The translations under genes were made by a program, and so were the position numbers. The notes beneath the pieces are model-generated. The model had not been told where the DNA came from. It worked only from the letters and a program-made list of their open reading frames with translations, and did no database searches. DNA of 64,000 bases from Parvularculaceae bacterium (lineage in GTDB: Bacteria > Pseudomonadota > Alphaproteobacteria > Caulobacterales > Parvularculaceae), in contig JAJFFV010000005.1 of NCBI GenBank assembly GCA_021776475.1, positions 248,001 through 312,000 of the forward strand, in the 5' to 3' direction. Positions 7,655-16,136 of the stretch are shown here, piece by piece. Numbering within the stretch: the stretch's first letter is position 1; each line of letters begins with the position of its first letter.

Positions 7655-7722
7655 GTGAGTGAATGCTCACTATTTTGTTGACGCCGGCAAAAAGCGCCCC
7701 TAAGGTCTGAGCAAGCGCTCAC
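7655..7722 (+). promoter_or_regulatory. Promoter with twin TGAG...CTCA operators
   Basis: GTGAGTGAATGCTCAC (7655-7670) lies before a -35 TTGACG (7678-7683). After a 17-bp spacer comes a -10 TAAGGT (7701-7706), and CTGAGCAAGCGCTCAC (7707-7722) lies directly after it. The same order, spacing and sequence recur upstream of the related gene at 13618. Two sites bracketing a promoter suggest tight repression by a TetR-like dimer. The regulator is not identified in the window. Confidence 0.65.
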
Positions 7723-7816
7723 TTACACGAACTTCAGGGAAACTGAGGTGGCAAGGGAGAGCCACCGGAAGCTGGTGTGACGTGTGCGCGAGCAGTTTAA
7801 AAAGGCAGAAAGACCG

Positions 7817-7978
7817 ATGACACACAATTCATTTTTACAATCAGGCCTTTACAGCCAGATGAATGGAGGCGCGTTCCGCGAGGAAAAACCCAGCAATCCT
7901 GCGGCCGTTGGCGTGACCGGGTTGCTCGTCTTGATCACGTTGATAGCGCTCGGTAATCTGATCATTTCCGCCATTTGA
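7817..7978 (+). CDS. Mini membrane protein with MTxNxF...GLxxQ motif
   Basis: ATG 7817 gives 53 residues; the longer GTG start (7784) is not matched in the paralogue. The N-terminus MTHNSFLQSGLYSQM aligns with MTYNKFSNGGLFNQI of the 13618 gene. A C-terminal helix (VGVTGLLVLITLIALGNLIISAI) reaches the stop, so the protein is probably tail-anchored with a cytosolic N-terminus. A rho-independent terminator follows at 8101, making it a single-gene unit under the twin operators at 7655-7722. Function unknown. Confidence 0.7.
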   Translation: MTHNSFLQSGLYSQMNGGAFREEKPSNPAAVGVTGLLVLITLIALGNLIISAI

Positions 7979-8100
7979 AGAATTCGAAACCGGTTCTCCG
8001 AACCGTCCCCTTCCATTTCGGGTCCTGATCGCCGTTCCCTTGCTGCCTGCCCTGGCAGCTCCTGACAGGGCCCCGGAAGGGGGCGTGCCCTCCTAAACTG

Positions 8101-8128
8101 CCCCGCCCTCACCGGCGGGGCTTTTTTT
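8101..8128 (+). terminator. Rho-independent terminator after the 7817 gene
   Basis: CCCCGCC-ctcacc-GGCGGGG followed by CTTTTTTT forms a strong GC stem with a T-run on the plus strand. Confidence 0.85.
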
Positions 8129-8281
8129 GCCGCTCAGCCATGACGTCAGCATTGCCCCGACTGGATAAAATTGGCAATCTATGGGCTGGCTTCCGGCTAG
8201 CTCATCGCTTTTGCGTGAGTGGCTGCAGCAAACGCCAGAGTCTGAACCCAAACCATTTGCTGAGAAAAAAGGTAAGCCGGC

Positions 8282-9550
8282 ATGAGATTCACAACCTATT
8301 GCGGGCTTATTTTTAGCGCCATGCGGCGCTATGTGCAGACAACAAAAAACGGTCGCGTTCTTTTCTTTGCGTTAGTCCCCTTGTTCGGTTTCATTGCGTT
8401 GACAGCAATAATACCTGACGGTCCGAACCGCACTGTTGCAGCTGAGCTAAATTTTACTGAGGCAACGGACGCGTTCGTGGCGCGGGCGGGCGCAGCATTA
8501 CCGGATATGGACCCGATCACCATCGATACGTTGCGCGCTGCGGTCGAAAATCTGACCGGCAGTAGCGATCGCGTGAAACGCCAGGCCTTCCGCGCCTTCG
8601 CCGATCAAGACAGGGCCGGCGCGATTGCCACGCTTGCAGCGCATGCGCAAGCACAAGCTGATGCCGGCGAAACTGGTGAAGCATTGCGTAGCTGGAAACA
8701 GACGGGGGCGCTCGCCTTTCTGGTTGATCCCGCCGCGAGCATCCGTGCCTACGAGGCAGCACTTGTGCTGGCACCGACGGATCCGTCGGTGCGCAGCCAA
8801 CTGGGTCTTCTTTACAGTCAGGCCGGGCGCGACCTGGAAGCCATTACACAGTTTTTGTCTGTTCTTGATACCGAAAACCTTACCGGCACCGCCTGGGAGG
8901 CGTCCGCCTTTGGTAATCTCGGTATTCTCGCCATCCGGCGCGGCGATATGGACAAGGCTGAATATTATGTCCTGCAAAGCCTGCAGCTGAACGAAAAGCT
9001 TGAGCGACGCAAGGCAGCTGGCCTGCAACACGCCAATCTTGCGGTGATCGCGGGCACTTTCGACAAGGAAATAGCCGTGGAGCGCAATCTGAAACGCGCG
9101 CTCACGATTTTCGAGGATTTGGGAGAGCAGGAAAACGCCGCCCAGGTTCTCGGCAATCTCGGGGTTTTTGAGCGCAACCGTGATAATCAGGATACGGCAG
9201 AACAATATCTGACCAAAAGCTATGAGCTCTATCGCGCGCTTGGCGACAAACAGGGTATGGCGACGCAGCTGGATGCGCTTGCCCGAACCGAACGCCGATT
9301 TGGCAACCGTGACCAGGCTGAGGCCTACTACAAACAAAGCCTGACGCTAAATCAGGCACTGGGACACAGGCAAGCTGTCGCCGTACAATTTGCGAGCCTT
9401 GGCGGGATAGAGCTTGAGCGCGAACGTATCGATGGCGCCTGTACTTATTGGCGCGAAGCTTGGAACATTTTTGATGACGTCGGCCCGGCCGCAAGCCGCG
9501 ATCAGGTGCAAAGCTGGCTCGATGTCACGGGATGTCAGGAGGCGGAGTAG
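8282..9550 (+). CDS. Membrane-anchored TPR protein (paralogue of the next gene)
   Basis: The 422-residue protein has an N-terminal membrane helix (VLFFALVPLFGFIALTAII), a helical domain, and about six tetratricopeptide repeats of roughly 40 residues (AFGNLGILAIRRGDMDKAEYYVLQSLQLNEKL and similar). It ends ACTYWREAWNIFDDVG...DVTGCQEAE. The conserved CTYW and GC cysteines also occur in the downstream protein and could form a disulfide in an extracytoplasmic domain (inference). TPRs act as protein-binding scaffolds. Its stop overlaps the next gene's GTG start, indicating translational coupling. The long antisense ORF 8498-9337 is a shadow. Confidence 0.8.
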   Translation: MRFTTYCGLIFSAMRRYVQTTKNGRVLFFALVPLFGFIALTAIIPDGPNRTVAAELNFTEATDAFVARAGAALPDMDPITIDTLRAAVENLTGSSDRVKRQAFRAFADQDRAGAIATLAAHAQAQADAGETGEALRSWKQTGALAFLVDPAASIRAYEAALVLAPTDPSVRSQLGLLYSQAGRDLEAITQFLSVLDTENLTGTAWEASAFGNLGILAIRRGDMDKAEYYVLQSLQLNEKLERRKAAGLQHANLAVIAGTFDKEIAVERNLKRALTIFEDLGEQENAAQVLGNLGVFERNRDNQDTAEQYLTKSYELYRALGDKQGMATQLDALARTERRFGNRDQAEAYYKQSLTLNQALGHRQAVAVQFASLGGIELERERIDGACTYWREAWNIFDDVGPAASRDQVQSWLDVTGCQEAE

Positions 9551-11043
9551 TGTTCAGATTCTCATTCCTCATATTTAGCACAATTGCGAGTTTTGCGATC
9601 TCGACCAATCTCGGGCGGATCATGACGACACTGTCCGTGGTCGCCAGCATCGTCACGATCTGGATGTTTATGACTGACACTTCGGCAACGAAAGGTGATT
9701 TGAAAGAAGCGGTTGAGACCGTGATTGCCGAAGTTCAGCGGCAGAACCCGGGATTCGATCCTGCGACGGTTGAGGCGTTCCGGAGTTCGCTCGGTGCACT
9801 GGCGAAATCTGGCGATGCGCGAAAGCAGAAAGCATTACAAGAATATTTGGAAGGCGATGCAAATCTTGCCCTTTCCGATCTTGAGGAGTTGGCGGAAGAT
9901 CAGGCGCGCGCGGCGACTGTGCAGGCTCGCGAAATGGCCGCGACGTGGAAAGAGATCGGCGCCCTCTCCATGCCTGTGGATACCGGCCGCGCGCTCGCTG
10001 CCTATACGAAAGCAGTGCAGGTAACACCGGACGACCCGGAGGCTCGGGTCAGGCTCGGGCAGTTGTTTGTTCGCGTTGGCCAGCTGGCTGAGGCGGAAAC
10101 TCAATATCGTCACATCCTCGACAATGTGAAAAATTTCGAGCCTTGGCAAATTACAGACGCGCTGAACAATCTTGGGAACATTCTACAAATTCGCGGCGAC
10201 CTCGGTCAGGCGGAGGGGTATTTTCAGCGTGCACTGTCGCTGGCTGAAGAAGGTGGCGACAAGCCGGGGATCGCGGACAGTCTCGCCAGCCTCGGGTTGA
10301 TCGAAAAGACCCGGGGCAATTTTGATGTCGCGGAAAATTATCATCAGCGGGCGTTGCTGATTGACGAAGAGTTGAATAACAAGGCCGGAATGGCAAGCCA
10401 ATATGGTATTCTCGGCATTATCGAACAGGATCGCAATAATTTCGACCAAGCCATTGACTATCAAAAACGTAGTTTGGCGATCAACCAGGAACTGGGAATC
10501 CTTGATGGAATTGCCGGCGATTATATAAATCTCGGTGTGGTCGAGAACCTGCGCGGCAATATTAATCTCGCTGAAGATTATTTCAAACGCAGCCTTGAAA
10601 TCAACGAAGAGCTTGGCGACAAGCAAAGCACCGCCATCGCGCTTGGCAATCTCGGCGACGTGGAAAGAGCACGAGGCAACCTCGACGCGGCGGAGACCTA
10701 CTATACGCGGTCGGTGAAGATGGGAAAAGAAATCGGTGCCATAGAGGGGATTGCCTATGGTTTCAGCGACCTCGGCATCATCGAAGAAATGCGCGGCAAT
10801 CCCAACAAGGCGCAAGAATATTATCTGAGCAGCCTGACATTGTTCGATGAGATAGGCAGCGCGGACAACAAAGCCTACATATTGCGCGAATTGGGATATC
10901 TCTCCGGCAAGCTCGATGAGCTTGAGAGCGTTTGCACTTACTGGTTAAAGGCGAGAGATATTTTCGTGGAAATCAAGTTTCACGAAAATGCCTCGGACAT
11001 GCAAAATCGCCTCACCGAGGTCGGATGTACCGTGGCTGAGTAG
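9550..11043 (+). CDS. Membrane-anchored TPR protein with about nine repeats
   Basis: I start at GTG 9550 because CAGGAGGCGG lies just upstream and the stop of the preceding gene overlaps it (TAGTG); the track ATG 9532 lies before that site. The 497-residue product begins MFRFSFLIFSTIASFAISTN with a hydrophobic anchor. A domain homologous to the first protein follows (DPATVEAFRSSLGALAKSGDARKQKALQEYLEGD), then repeats such as LGNLGDVERARGNLDAAETYYTRS. The end SVCTYWLKARDIFVEI...VGCTVAE repeats the cysteine pattern. The 40-residue repeat spacing is LGN-like. Role unknown, probably a partner of the upstream paralogue. Confidence 0.82.
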   Translation: MFRFSFLIFSTIASFAISTNLGRIMTTLSVVASIVTIWMFMTDTSATKGDLKEAVETVIAEVQRQNPGFDPATVEAFRSSLGALAKSGDARKQKALQEYLEGDANLALSDLEELAEDQARAATVQAREMAATWKEIGALSMPVDTGRALAAYTKAVQVTPDDPEARVRLGQLFVRVGQLAEAETQYRHILDNVKNFEPWQITDALNNLGNILQIRGDLGQAEGYFQRALSLAEEGGDKPGIADSLASLGLIEKTRGNFDVAENYHQRALLIDEELNNKAGMASQYGILGIIEQDRNNFDQAIDYQKRSLAINQELGILDGIAGDYINLGVVENLRGNINLAEDYFKRSLEINEELGDKQSTAIALGNLGDVERARGNLDAAETYYTRSVKMGKEIGAIEGIAYGFSDLGIIEEMRGNPNKAQEYYLSSLTLFDEIGSADNKAYILRELGYLSGKLDELESVCTYWLKARDIFVEIKFHENASDMQNRLTEVGCTVAE

Positions 11044-11049
11044 CGCCCT

Positions 11050-13227
11050 CTATTGCTTCGCGATCTCTTCGTAGAATGCCTTGTCGCGGCCGCTATTTGC
11101 CTCCGAGATCACATAGGCGCGGATCGCTGCAGCTGTTTCTTCGTCGATCAGTCCACTGAAGTCCGGCATGCCCAAAGGGGCCAGTGCCCCCTCAACAACG
11201 ACTGATCGCCACGCCTCTTCATCTGCCGTCATGGGCGAGAACCGAAGGTTGGGCACCAGCCCGGAGGAGTAGGCCTGATCACCATGGCAAACACTGCAAT
11301 AATCGCCATACGCCCGCTGCCCGGCGGCTATAATGTCTGGATCGGCGGTGATGAGCGCCGGCACGTCAATAGGGCCTGCGACATTTTCAAGCTCAGGCAA
11401 ACTACCGTTGGCAGCAAGTTTGAAGGCCAGTATTCGACCTAACTTTGCTTCGCTACCGGTCGGGAAGACGCCGCCGTAACCGAGCACAAACGAGCCGCCC
11501 CACCCGGCCGCGACGGCAACATACTGGTCATCACCAATTTTATACGAGATCGGGGCGGCAACAATACCGGTCTGGGTGAAGAAGCGCCATTTTTTTTCAC
11601 CTGTCCTTGCATCATAGGCGGCAAAATGGGCATCGGCTGTTCCCTGAAAAACCAGACCACCGGCTGTCGACAAAACGCCGCCATTCCACGGGCCACCATG
11701 TTCAACAGCCCAGACAGCTTCCTGTTTGACGGGATCCCAGGCGAGCAAGCGGCCTTTCAACGCCGCTTTGGCCGCCTTGAACTGAGCGGCTTCAGTCGGC
11801 AGGGCCGAGTAGAAGAAATCGCTGCCGGTGTTCCAGAGATTATCCTTATAGGTAAAATCAGGATCCTCGCCATAAGCCCAGGGCGCTTCCTGTGCCGGAA
11901 TATATACAAGACCAGTATCAGGACTGTATGACATAGGGTGCCAGTTATGAGCCCCGAGGGGGCCCGGCAATTGTCCGTAAGGCTGCTTGCCCGGCCAGCG
12001 CGCAGCGGCGATTTCGGCCGGACGGCCGGTTTCCATATCGATATGTGTGGCCCAGTTTACAGGCACGAAGTTCTGAGCCGACAACAGTTCGCCATTTTCA
12101 CGATCGAGCACATAAAAGAAACCGTTCTTCGGCGCTTGCATGATCACTTTACGCACTGCACCGTCAACTTCGAGATCGGCCAGAATCATGTGCTGGGTTG
12201 CGGTGAAATCCCAGGTTTCGGCAGGCGTTGTTTGATAATGCCAGACATATTCCCCCGTGTCCGGACGAAGCGCGACGATCGAAGAAAGGAAGAGATTGTC
12301 GCCGCCATCAGGGCTTCGTAGCTGGTGGTTCCACGGCGACCCATTGCCGACACCGATATAGAACAGGTCTAGTTCGGGATCATAGGCCATGGAATCCCAG
12401 ACCGTGCCGCCACCATCGCCAACTTCCCACCAGCGTCCCGTCCAGGTTTGCGCAATACGCTTCATCAGCTTGTTTTCATGACCCTCAGCCGGATTTCCGG
12501 GAACAGTGTAGAAGCGCCAAAGCTGATCGCCGGTTTCCGCGTCATACGCGGTGACATAACCGCGGACGCCAAGCTCGGCGCCGCCATTCCCAATGATAAC
12601 CTTGCCTTTGACAATGCGCGGGGCACCGGTGATGGAATAGGGTTTGGACAGATCAACCGTCCCGACATCCCAAGCCGCCTCGCCGTTTTTGGCATCAATC
12701 GCAATCAGGCGCCCGTCAATTGTTCCCATATAGACTTTATCACCCCAGATGGCGACGCCTCGATTGACAACATCGCAACAAAGAATAGCGGCGCGCGACT
12801 TGTCGACTTTCGGGTCATAGCGCCAAATTTCCTTGCCGGTTGTGGCATCGAGGGCATGAACGACATTCCAGTTCGCGGTGACATATATGATACCGTCATG
12901 AACGATCGGAGTTGCCTCGATACCGCGACTGGTGCCCAGATCAAACGACCAGGCAAGGCCAAGATCACCGGCGTTTTCTGCAGTTATCGTTGCGAGAGGA
13001 GAAAAACGCTGTTCTGAATAGGTCCGTCCGTGCGACAGCCACTCGCCGGGATTGGCATCAGCTTCGATGATGTCCGTAGCAGTGATGAGATCTTGTTCGG
13101 GGGCAGTTGCGCGGTCGTGCGCGCTCACTGTTTGCGCCGGTTGTTCACCCCCATTGTTGCCGCAGCCCGGCACTAAAGATATAGCGGCACTGAGTGTTAA
13201 GAAACCTGCTATTTGACTAAAGCGCAT
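11050..13227 (-). CDS. PQQ-dependent quinohaemoprotein alcohol dehydrogenase
   Basis: ATG 13227 is preferred to the track start 13254 since AGGAGG precedes it; the product is 725 residues. The signal region ends in VPGC, a plausible lipobox, so it may be a lipoprotein. The beta-propeller contains the vicinal cysteine pair (AAILCCDVVNRG) that contacts PQQ, tryptophan-docking repeats and TPAETWDFTATQ. The C-terminal cytochrome c domain has CSVCH and the probable axial-methionine site GMPDF. The enzyme oxidises alcohols in the periplasm and passes electrons to the respiratory chain. No PQQ synthesis or ADH small-subunit genes occur in the window. Confidence 0.93.
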   Translation of the reverse strand: MRFSQIAGFLTLSAAISLVPGCGNNGGEQPAQTVSAHDRATAPEQDLITATDIIEADANPGEWLSHGRTYSEQRFSPLATITAENAGDLGLAWSFDLGTSRGIEATPIVHDGIIYVTANWNVVHALDATTGKEIWRYDPKVDKSRAAILCCDVVNRGVAIWGDKVYMGTIDGRLIAIDAKNGEAAWDVGTVDLSKPYSITGAPRIVKGKVIIGNGGAELGVRGYVTAYDAETGDQLWRFYTVPGNPAEGHENKLMKRIAQTWTGRWWEVGDGGGTVWDSMAYDPELDLFYIGVGNGSPWNHQLRSPDGGDNLFLSSIVALRPDTGEYVWHYQTTPAETWDFTATQHMILADLEVDGAVRKVIMQAPKNGFFYVLDRENGELLSAQNFVPVNWATHIDMETGRPAEIAAARWPGKQPYGQLPGPLGAHNWHPMSYSPDTGLVYIPAQEAPWAYGEDPDFTYKDNLWNTGSDFFYSALPTEAAQFKAAKAALKGRLLAWDPVKQEAVWAVEHGGPWNGGVLSTAGGLVFQGTADAHFAAYDARTGEKKWRFFTQTGIVAAPISYKIGDDQYVAVAAGWGGSFVLGYGGVFPTGSEAKLGRILAFKLAANGSLPELENVAGPIDVPALITADPDIIAAGQRAYGDYCSVCHGDQAYSSGLVPNLRFSPMTADEEAWRSVVVEGALAPLGMPDFSGLIDEETAAAIRAYVISEANSGRDKAFYEEIAKQ

Positions 13228-13496
13228 TTTGGAATCCTCCTTACCCTCATCCACTTCGTATCAAAGATGGCGCGGACCTGACACCCAAACAAACAGTGGC
13301 CGAGCTGAGGCCGCGAGGGCGCCGAATTATGGTTAACCAGCGAGCTCTCGTGAGGCTGGTGCGGCCCTTCGGCCTAAACAGAATGTGAGAAAAAGAATGA
13401 AAACGGCGATAGGTTTATTCTGATCTCGATAGGGTTTACTGAATAAAAACAATATCTTGACGTATCTATAAAGTATATTACGTAAAAGTAATGTTA
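13228..13496. other. Gap upstream of the PQQ dehydrogenase
   Basis: There is no gene here. The stretch is AT-rich from about 13430 and contains only weak repeats (ATTAC...GTAAT near 13478). It must carry the promoter for the minus-strand dehydrogenase, but I cannot pick convincing hexamers. Confidence 0.4.
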
Positions 13497-13561
13497 GTGA
13501 GCGCTCACATTTATTGACATTCTTTTCTGGTTAAGGTTATGGTCTGTGAGTAAGCGCTCAC
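13497..13561 (+). promoter_or_regulatory. Second promoter with twin TGAG...CTCA operators
   Basis: GTGAGCGCTCAC (13497-13508, perfect palindrome) is followed by -35 TTGACA (13514-13519) and, 18 bp on, -10 TATGGT (13538-13543). GTGAGTAAGCGCTCAC (13546-13561) comes next. The arrangement copies that at 7655-7722. It drives the gene at 13618; an effect on the divergent dehydrogenase start 270 bp away is possible but unproven. Confidence 0.65.
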
Positions 13562-13617
13562 TACCACATCCTGGAGAGAGATGAGAGCGGTAACAAACGG
13601 CAAAACGGAGAGAACCC

Positions 13618-13776
13618 ATGACCTACAACAAATTTTCAAACGGCGGCCTGTTCAACCAAATCAGTCACACCACAGCAGATGAGGCACCACACCGCAGTGG
13701 TGCTAAAAAAGTAATCGGTGTCCTCCTGGCACTGATGATCCTGGCTGCCGCCGGCGCTGGCTTCTGGTTCCTGTAA
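13618..13776 (+). CDS. Mini membrane protein with MTxNxF...GLxxQ motif
   Basis: This 52-residue ORF is too short for the track. GGAGAG lies upstream of ATG 13618. The sequence MTYNKFSNGGLFNQISHTTADEAPHRSGAKK is followed by one C-terminal helix (VIGVLLALMILAAAGAGFWFL) that ends at the stop. It is the paralogue of the 7817 protein in motif, size, topology and operators, and a terminator follows. It is probably a tail-anchored inner-membrane microprotein; function unknown. Confidence 0.7.
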   Translation: MTYNKFSNGGLFNQISHTTADEAPHRSGAKKVIGVLLALMILAAAGAGFWFL

Positions 13777-13813
13777 GGCTAGATCCGATGAAGAAGAAAT
13801 CATTCTTCGGGCT

Positions 13814-13848
13814 TAACCTTCAAGGAGTTGAGAGAGCCCTGAAGGTTA
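13814..13848 (+). other. Hairpin-forming inverted repeat
   Basis: TAACCTTCA (13814-13822) and TGAAGGTTA (13840-13848) form a 9-bp stem with a 17-nt loop between the 13618 gene and its terminator. There is no T-run. It may protect or process the mini-gene transcript. The 61-residue ORF over it (13788-13973) is not convincing. Confidence 0.4.
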
Positions 13849-13893
13849 GTGACAGCTCAGGGTTGGGGGAGAACCGGGGCCCGTCACACGAAA

Positions 13894-13933
13894 CCCCTGC
13901 CGCTGCGTTCAGGCGGCAGGGGTTTTTCGTTTT
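13894..13933 (+). terminator. Rho-independent terminator after the 13618 gene
   Basis: CCCCTGCCGC and GCGGCAGGGG form a perfect 10-bp stem around a 9-nt loop, followed by TTTTTCGTTTT. Confidence 0.88.
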
Positions 13934-14331
13934 CAGGAAAATTATCAGGGCGAAAGCGCGGCCAGGCAAATAAGACGCGGCAGCGCACCCCGCAATCGGC
14001 GCACGGCTCGGCCGGCGCTTTTTGCGGTAAAATGCACTGGACATTCGAAGCCATATGTCAGGAGGCTTGTGAAACCATTGAATACAGTCATCGGCACGAA
14101 TTTTTACCGCCTTGGTCTGGGTAGTCTTGCTGAAATCGACTGGAATTCTCCACAATCATCGAAATCGTGGAAAACTCATGCGCCGGCCTACTTGCCACAG
14201 GGTTTAGCAGGTGTAGATGGGAGAGGCTCATGCCCCACATGGGCATCGACCGGCGCAGCGCTGAAGGCCCCCAAACTCACCTACCCTAACTCCAGCGCGC
14301 GTCGGCATCCTTCCTTTGTTCTGCTACGCAC
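13934..14331. other. Stretch without a recognised gene
   Basis: About 400 bases between two terminators. No ORF has convincing composition or a ribosome site, and I recognise no known structured RNA. A small RNA is possible but unsupported. Confidence 0.3.
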
Positions 14332-14364
14332 AAAAAAAATGCGGGTGCTGATGACCCGCATTTT
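14332..14364 (-). terminator. Rho-independent terminator of rpsD
   Basis: On the minus strand AAAATGCGGGT-catcagc-ACCCGCATTTT forms an 11-bp stem continuing into a run of T. It lies 43 bp downstream of the rpsD stop. Between them (14365-14394) a 15-bp unit CTGTAATCTGCCAC is tandemly repeated twice. Confidence 0.85.
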
Positions 14365-14407
14365 CTGTAATCTGCCACTCTGTAATCTGCCACAAAGGCG
14401 ATAAATC

Positions 14408-15025
14408 TTAAGAGGAGTAGAATTCGACCACGAGATTCGGTTCCATCGTGCCGGCATAAGGCACTTCAGCAAATTCCGGGACCCGGACCAGCGACGCCGT
14501 CATTTTCTTTGGATCAACATCGACATATTCAGGAATATCGCGTTCCGGCGATTGCAGACCCTCCAGAACCAGCGCCATGTTCTTGGATTTTTCGCGAATC
14601 TCGACGACATCGCCGACTTTCAGTCGGTACGATGGGATGTTGGTTTTGACGCCATTGACCATGACGTGCCCGTGATTGACAAACTGTCGGGCAGCAAAAA
14701 CCGTCGGTACAAACTTGGCGCGATAGACCAGCGCATCCAGACGGCATTCAAGTAAACCGATCAGGTTCTCAGCGGTGTTCCCTTTTAGGCCGGCGGCAGT
14801 TTTGTAAATCCGGCGGAACTGGGTCTCGTTGATATTGCCGTAATAGCCTTTGAGTTTCTGCTTTGCCATCAGCTGCACGCCGAAATCTGATAGTTTCTGG
14901 GCGCGGCGCTGGCCATGCATGCCTGGCTTGTAATCACGTTTGTTGATGGGAGATTTGGGGCGGCCCCAGATATTTTCACCGACACGGCGGTCGATCTTGT
15001 ATTTCGCTTGAATGCGATTTGACAT
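14408..15025 (-). CDS. rpsD: 30S ribosomal protein S4
   Basis: ATG 15025 ([21 protein letters not shown]) gives 205 residues, the normal alphaproteobacterial length; the track start adds four residues. The N-terminal S4 region is followed by the S4 RNA-binding domain ([34 protein letters not shown]), and the conserved end LVVEFYSS is present. S4 binds 16S rRNA early in small-subunit assembly. It is monocistronic here, away from the alpha operon, as is usual in this class, with its own terminator. Confidence 0.97.
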   Translation of the reverse strand: MSNRIQAKYKIDRRVGENIWGRPKSPINKRDYKPGMHGQRRAQKLSDFGVQLMAKQKLKGYYGNINETQFRRIYKTAAGLKGNTAENLIGLLECRLDALVYRAKFVPTVFAARQFVNHGHVMVNGVKTNIPSYRLKVGDVVEIREKSKNMALVLEGLQSPERDIPEYVDVDPKKMTASLVRVPEFAEVPYAGTMEPNLVVEFYSS

Positions 15026-15388
15026 GGTATTCCTCAATGTTGACGCGGCCCGGTGCTCCGCCTATCCGGCGCACATCTTTCAACGGCGGTTTTCGCATCA
15101 CCCGTTATGAGCGGCGGCATGTAGCTGTTGTGTGTGAGACTGTCAACCAGAGGCCCTCGCGGAACGGCGTGCCACCGACAGGCCTCCATCGTAGCACGCT
15201 CCAAGTTCACGCCACGGCTCTCAGCTGCAGAGGCGCTAGCGCAGCAGCTTCATACACTCGGTCATCATTCATGGGAGTGTGGATTGATATCACCTGTCGA
15301 CAAAGCCCGTTTCCCACCTTTTAATCCCTCGTTAAACAACACTGGCTAGCCTCAACGCGTCCGGACGTTTCGGAGCGAGGAGTGCCCC
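15026..15388. promoter_or_regulatory. Gap between rpsD and the outer-membrane gene, with CtrA-like box
   Basis: There is no gene in these 363 bases; the two plus-strand ORFs of 70-100 residues have no ribosome site or family resemblance. TTAA-tccctcg-TTAAA (15321-15336) is one base from the CtrA consensus and lies 53 bp before the start at 15389. The rpsD leader occupies the left part; I see no clear S4-binding mimic. Confidence 0.4.
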
Positions 15389-16063
15389 ATGAACAATGCC
15401 CTTGCCTTGGCCTTCACCCCAGTTTTTCTCCTTTGTGCCGTAACTTCGGCCGCCGCGCAGGACAGCCGCCTCGCTGGCGGCGTCGGCGTCGGCACGACGG
15501 GTATTACCCTCGAAGCCAAAGCGAAGCTTACGGGTTCACTAGTAGCGCGGGGCGGTTATGATTTCCTGCAATTCGATATCGGCGACCAGAGCTATGATGA
15601 TGTTGACTACAACGTCGATCTCGATTTTTCGACGGTAAGTGTTTTTGTCGACTTTCACCCTTTCCAGAGCGCCTTTAATGTTAGCGCGGGTCTGTTTTTC
15701 GGCAGCCGGTCGATCGACCTTTTTGCAAGCCCGACCGGAAATGTTGATATTGGTGGTCAGACGTTCACAGCAGCGCAGGTCGGTAATATCACCGGGCAGG
15801 TTTCAACAAATGATGTTGCGCCATATTTGGGTGTAGGCTGGGACAACGCGTTCACGACCGACAGTCGTTGGTCGTTTTTTGTGCGGGCGGGCGTCATTGT
15901 TTCCGATTCGCCGAATGTGGAGCTTGCATCAGTTGGCGGCACCTTATCAACGGATGCGCTGCTCATCGCTGAACTTGAGGCAGAAGAAGCAAATGTCGAG
16001 AGCGAAATTAACGATTACAAATACTATCCGGTGGTCGCAGCCGGTGCGAGTTTGAAGTTCTAG
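15389..16063 (+). CDS. Outer-membrane beta-barrel protein
   Basis: The 224-residue protein has a signal peptide (LALAFTPVFLLCAVTSAAAQ, cleavage near AAAQ-D) and alternating beta segments (SLVARGGYDFLQFDI, STVSVFVDFHPF, FNVSAGLFFGSRSID) ending in a terminal aromatic residue (VAAGASLKF), typical for BamA recognition. It resembles small OmpA/OmpW-like barrels of 8 strands. An Ala/Glu-rich stretch (ELEAEEANVESEINDYK) is probably an extracellular loop. Ligand unknown. The CtrA-like box upstream suggests possible cell-cycle control. Confidence 0.75.
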   Translation: MNNALALAFTPVFLLCAVTSAAAQDSRLAGGVGVGTTGITLEAKAKLTGSLVARGGYDFLQFDIGDQSYDDVDYNVDLDFSTVSVFVDFHPFQSAFNVSAGLFFGSRSIDLFASPTGNVDIGGQTFTAAQVGNITGQVSTNDVAPYLGVGWDNAFTTDSRWSFFVRAGVIVSDSPNVELASVGGTLSTDALLIAELEAEEANVESEINDYKYYPVVAAGASLKF

Positions 16064-16136
16064 GTAACGCTCTATCGCGCACCACTGCATCCGTGCTAAA
16101 AGGCCGCCATCTTAACAGGGTCTTAAGGAGGATGAC

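Noticed and set aside
7366-7722. 118-residue minus-strand ORF
   Set aside because: It runs through the twin-operator promoter, has odd composition and no ribosome site or family likeness.
8498-9337. 279-residue antisense ORF in the first TPR gene, and 10183-10815 in the second
   Set aside because: Both lie opposite clear TPR coding sequence and mirror its repeat periodicity; they are frame shadows.
13788-13973. 61-residue ORF after the second mini-gene
   Set aside because: It contains the hairpin and the terminator of the preceding gene, so it is unlikely to be translated.
13934-14331. Possible 6S, SRP or RNase P RNA between two terminators
   Set aside because: None of the conserved signatures of these RNAs is present.
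14365-14394. Short tandem repeat as a CRISPR or mobile-element trace
   Set aside because: Only two 15-bp units next to the rpsD stop; too short for either. No CRISPR array was seen anywhere in the window.
16112-16126. TTAA-N7-TTAA match before the VOC gene
   Set aside because: It overlaps the Shine-Dalgarno site 11 bp from the start codon, so it cannot be a promoter CtrA box for that gene, and the last base differs from consensus.
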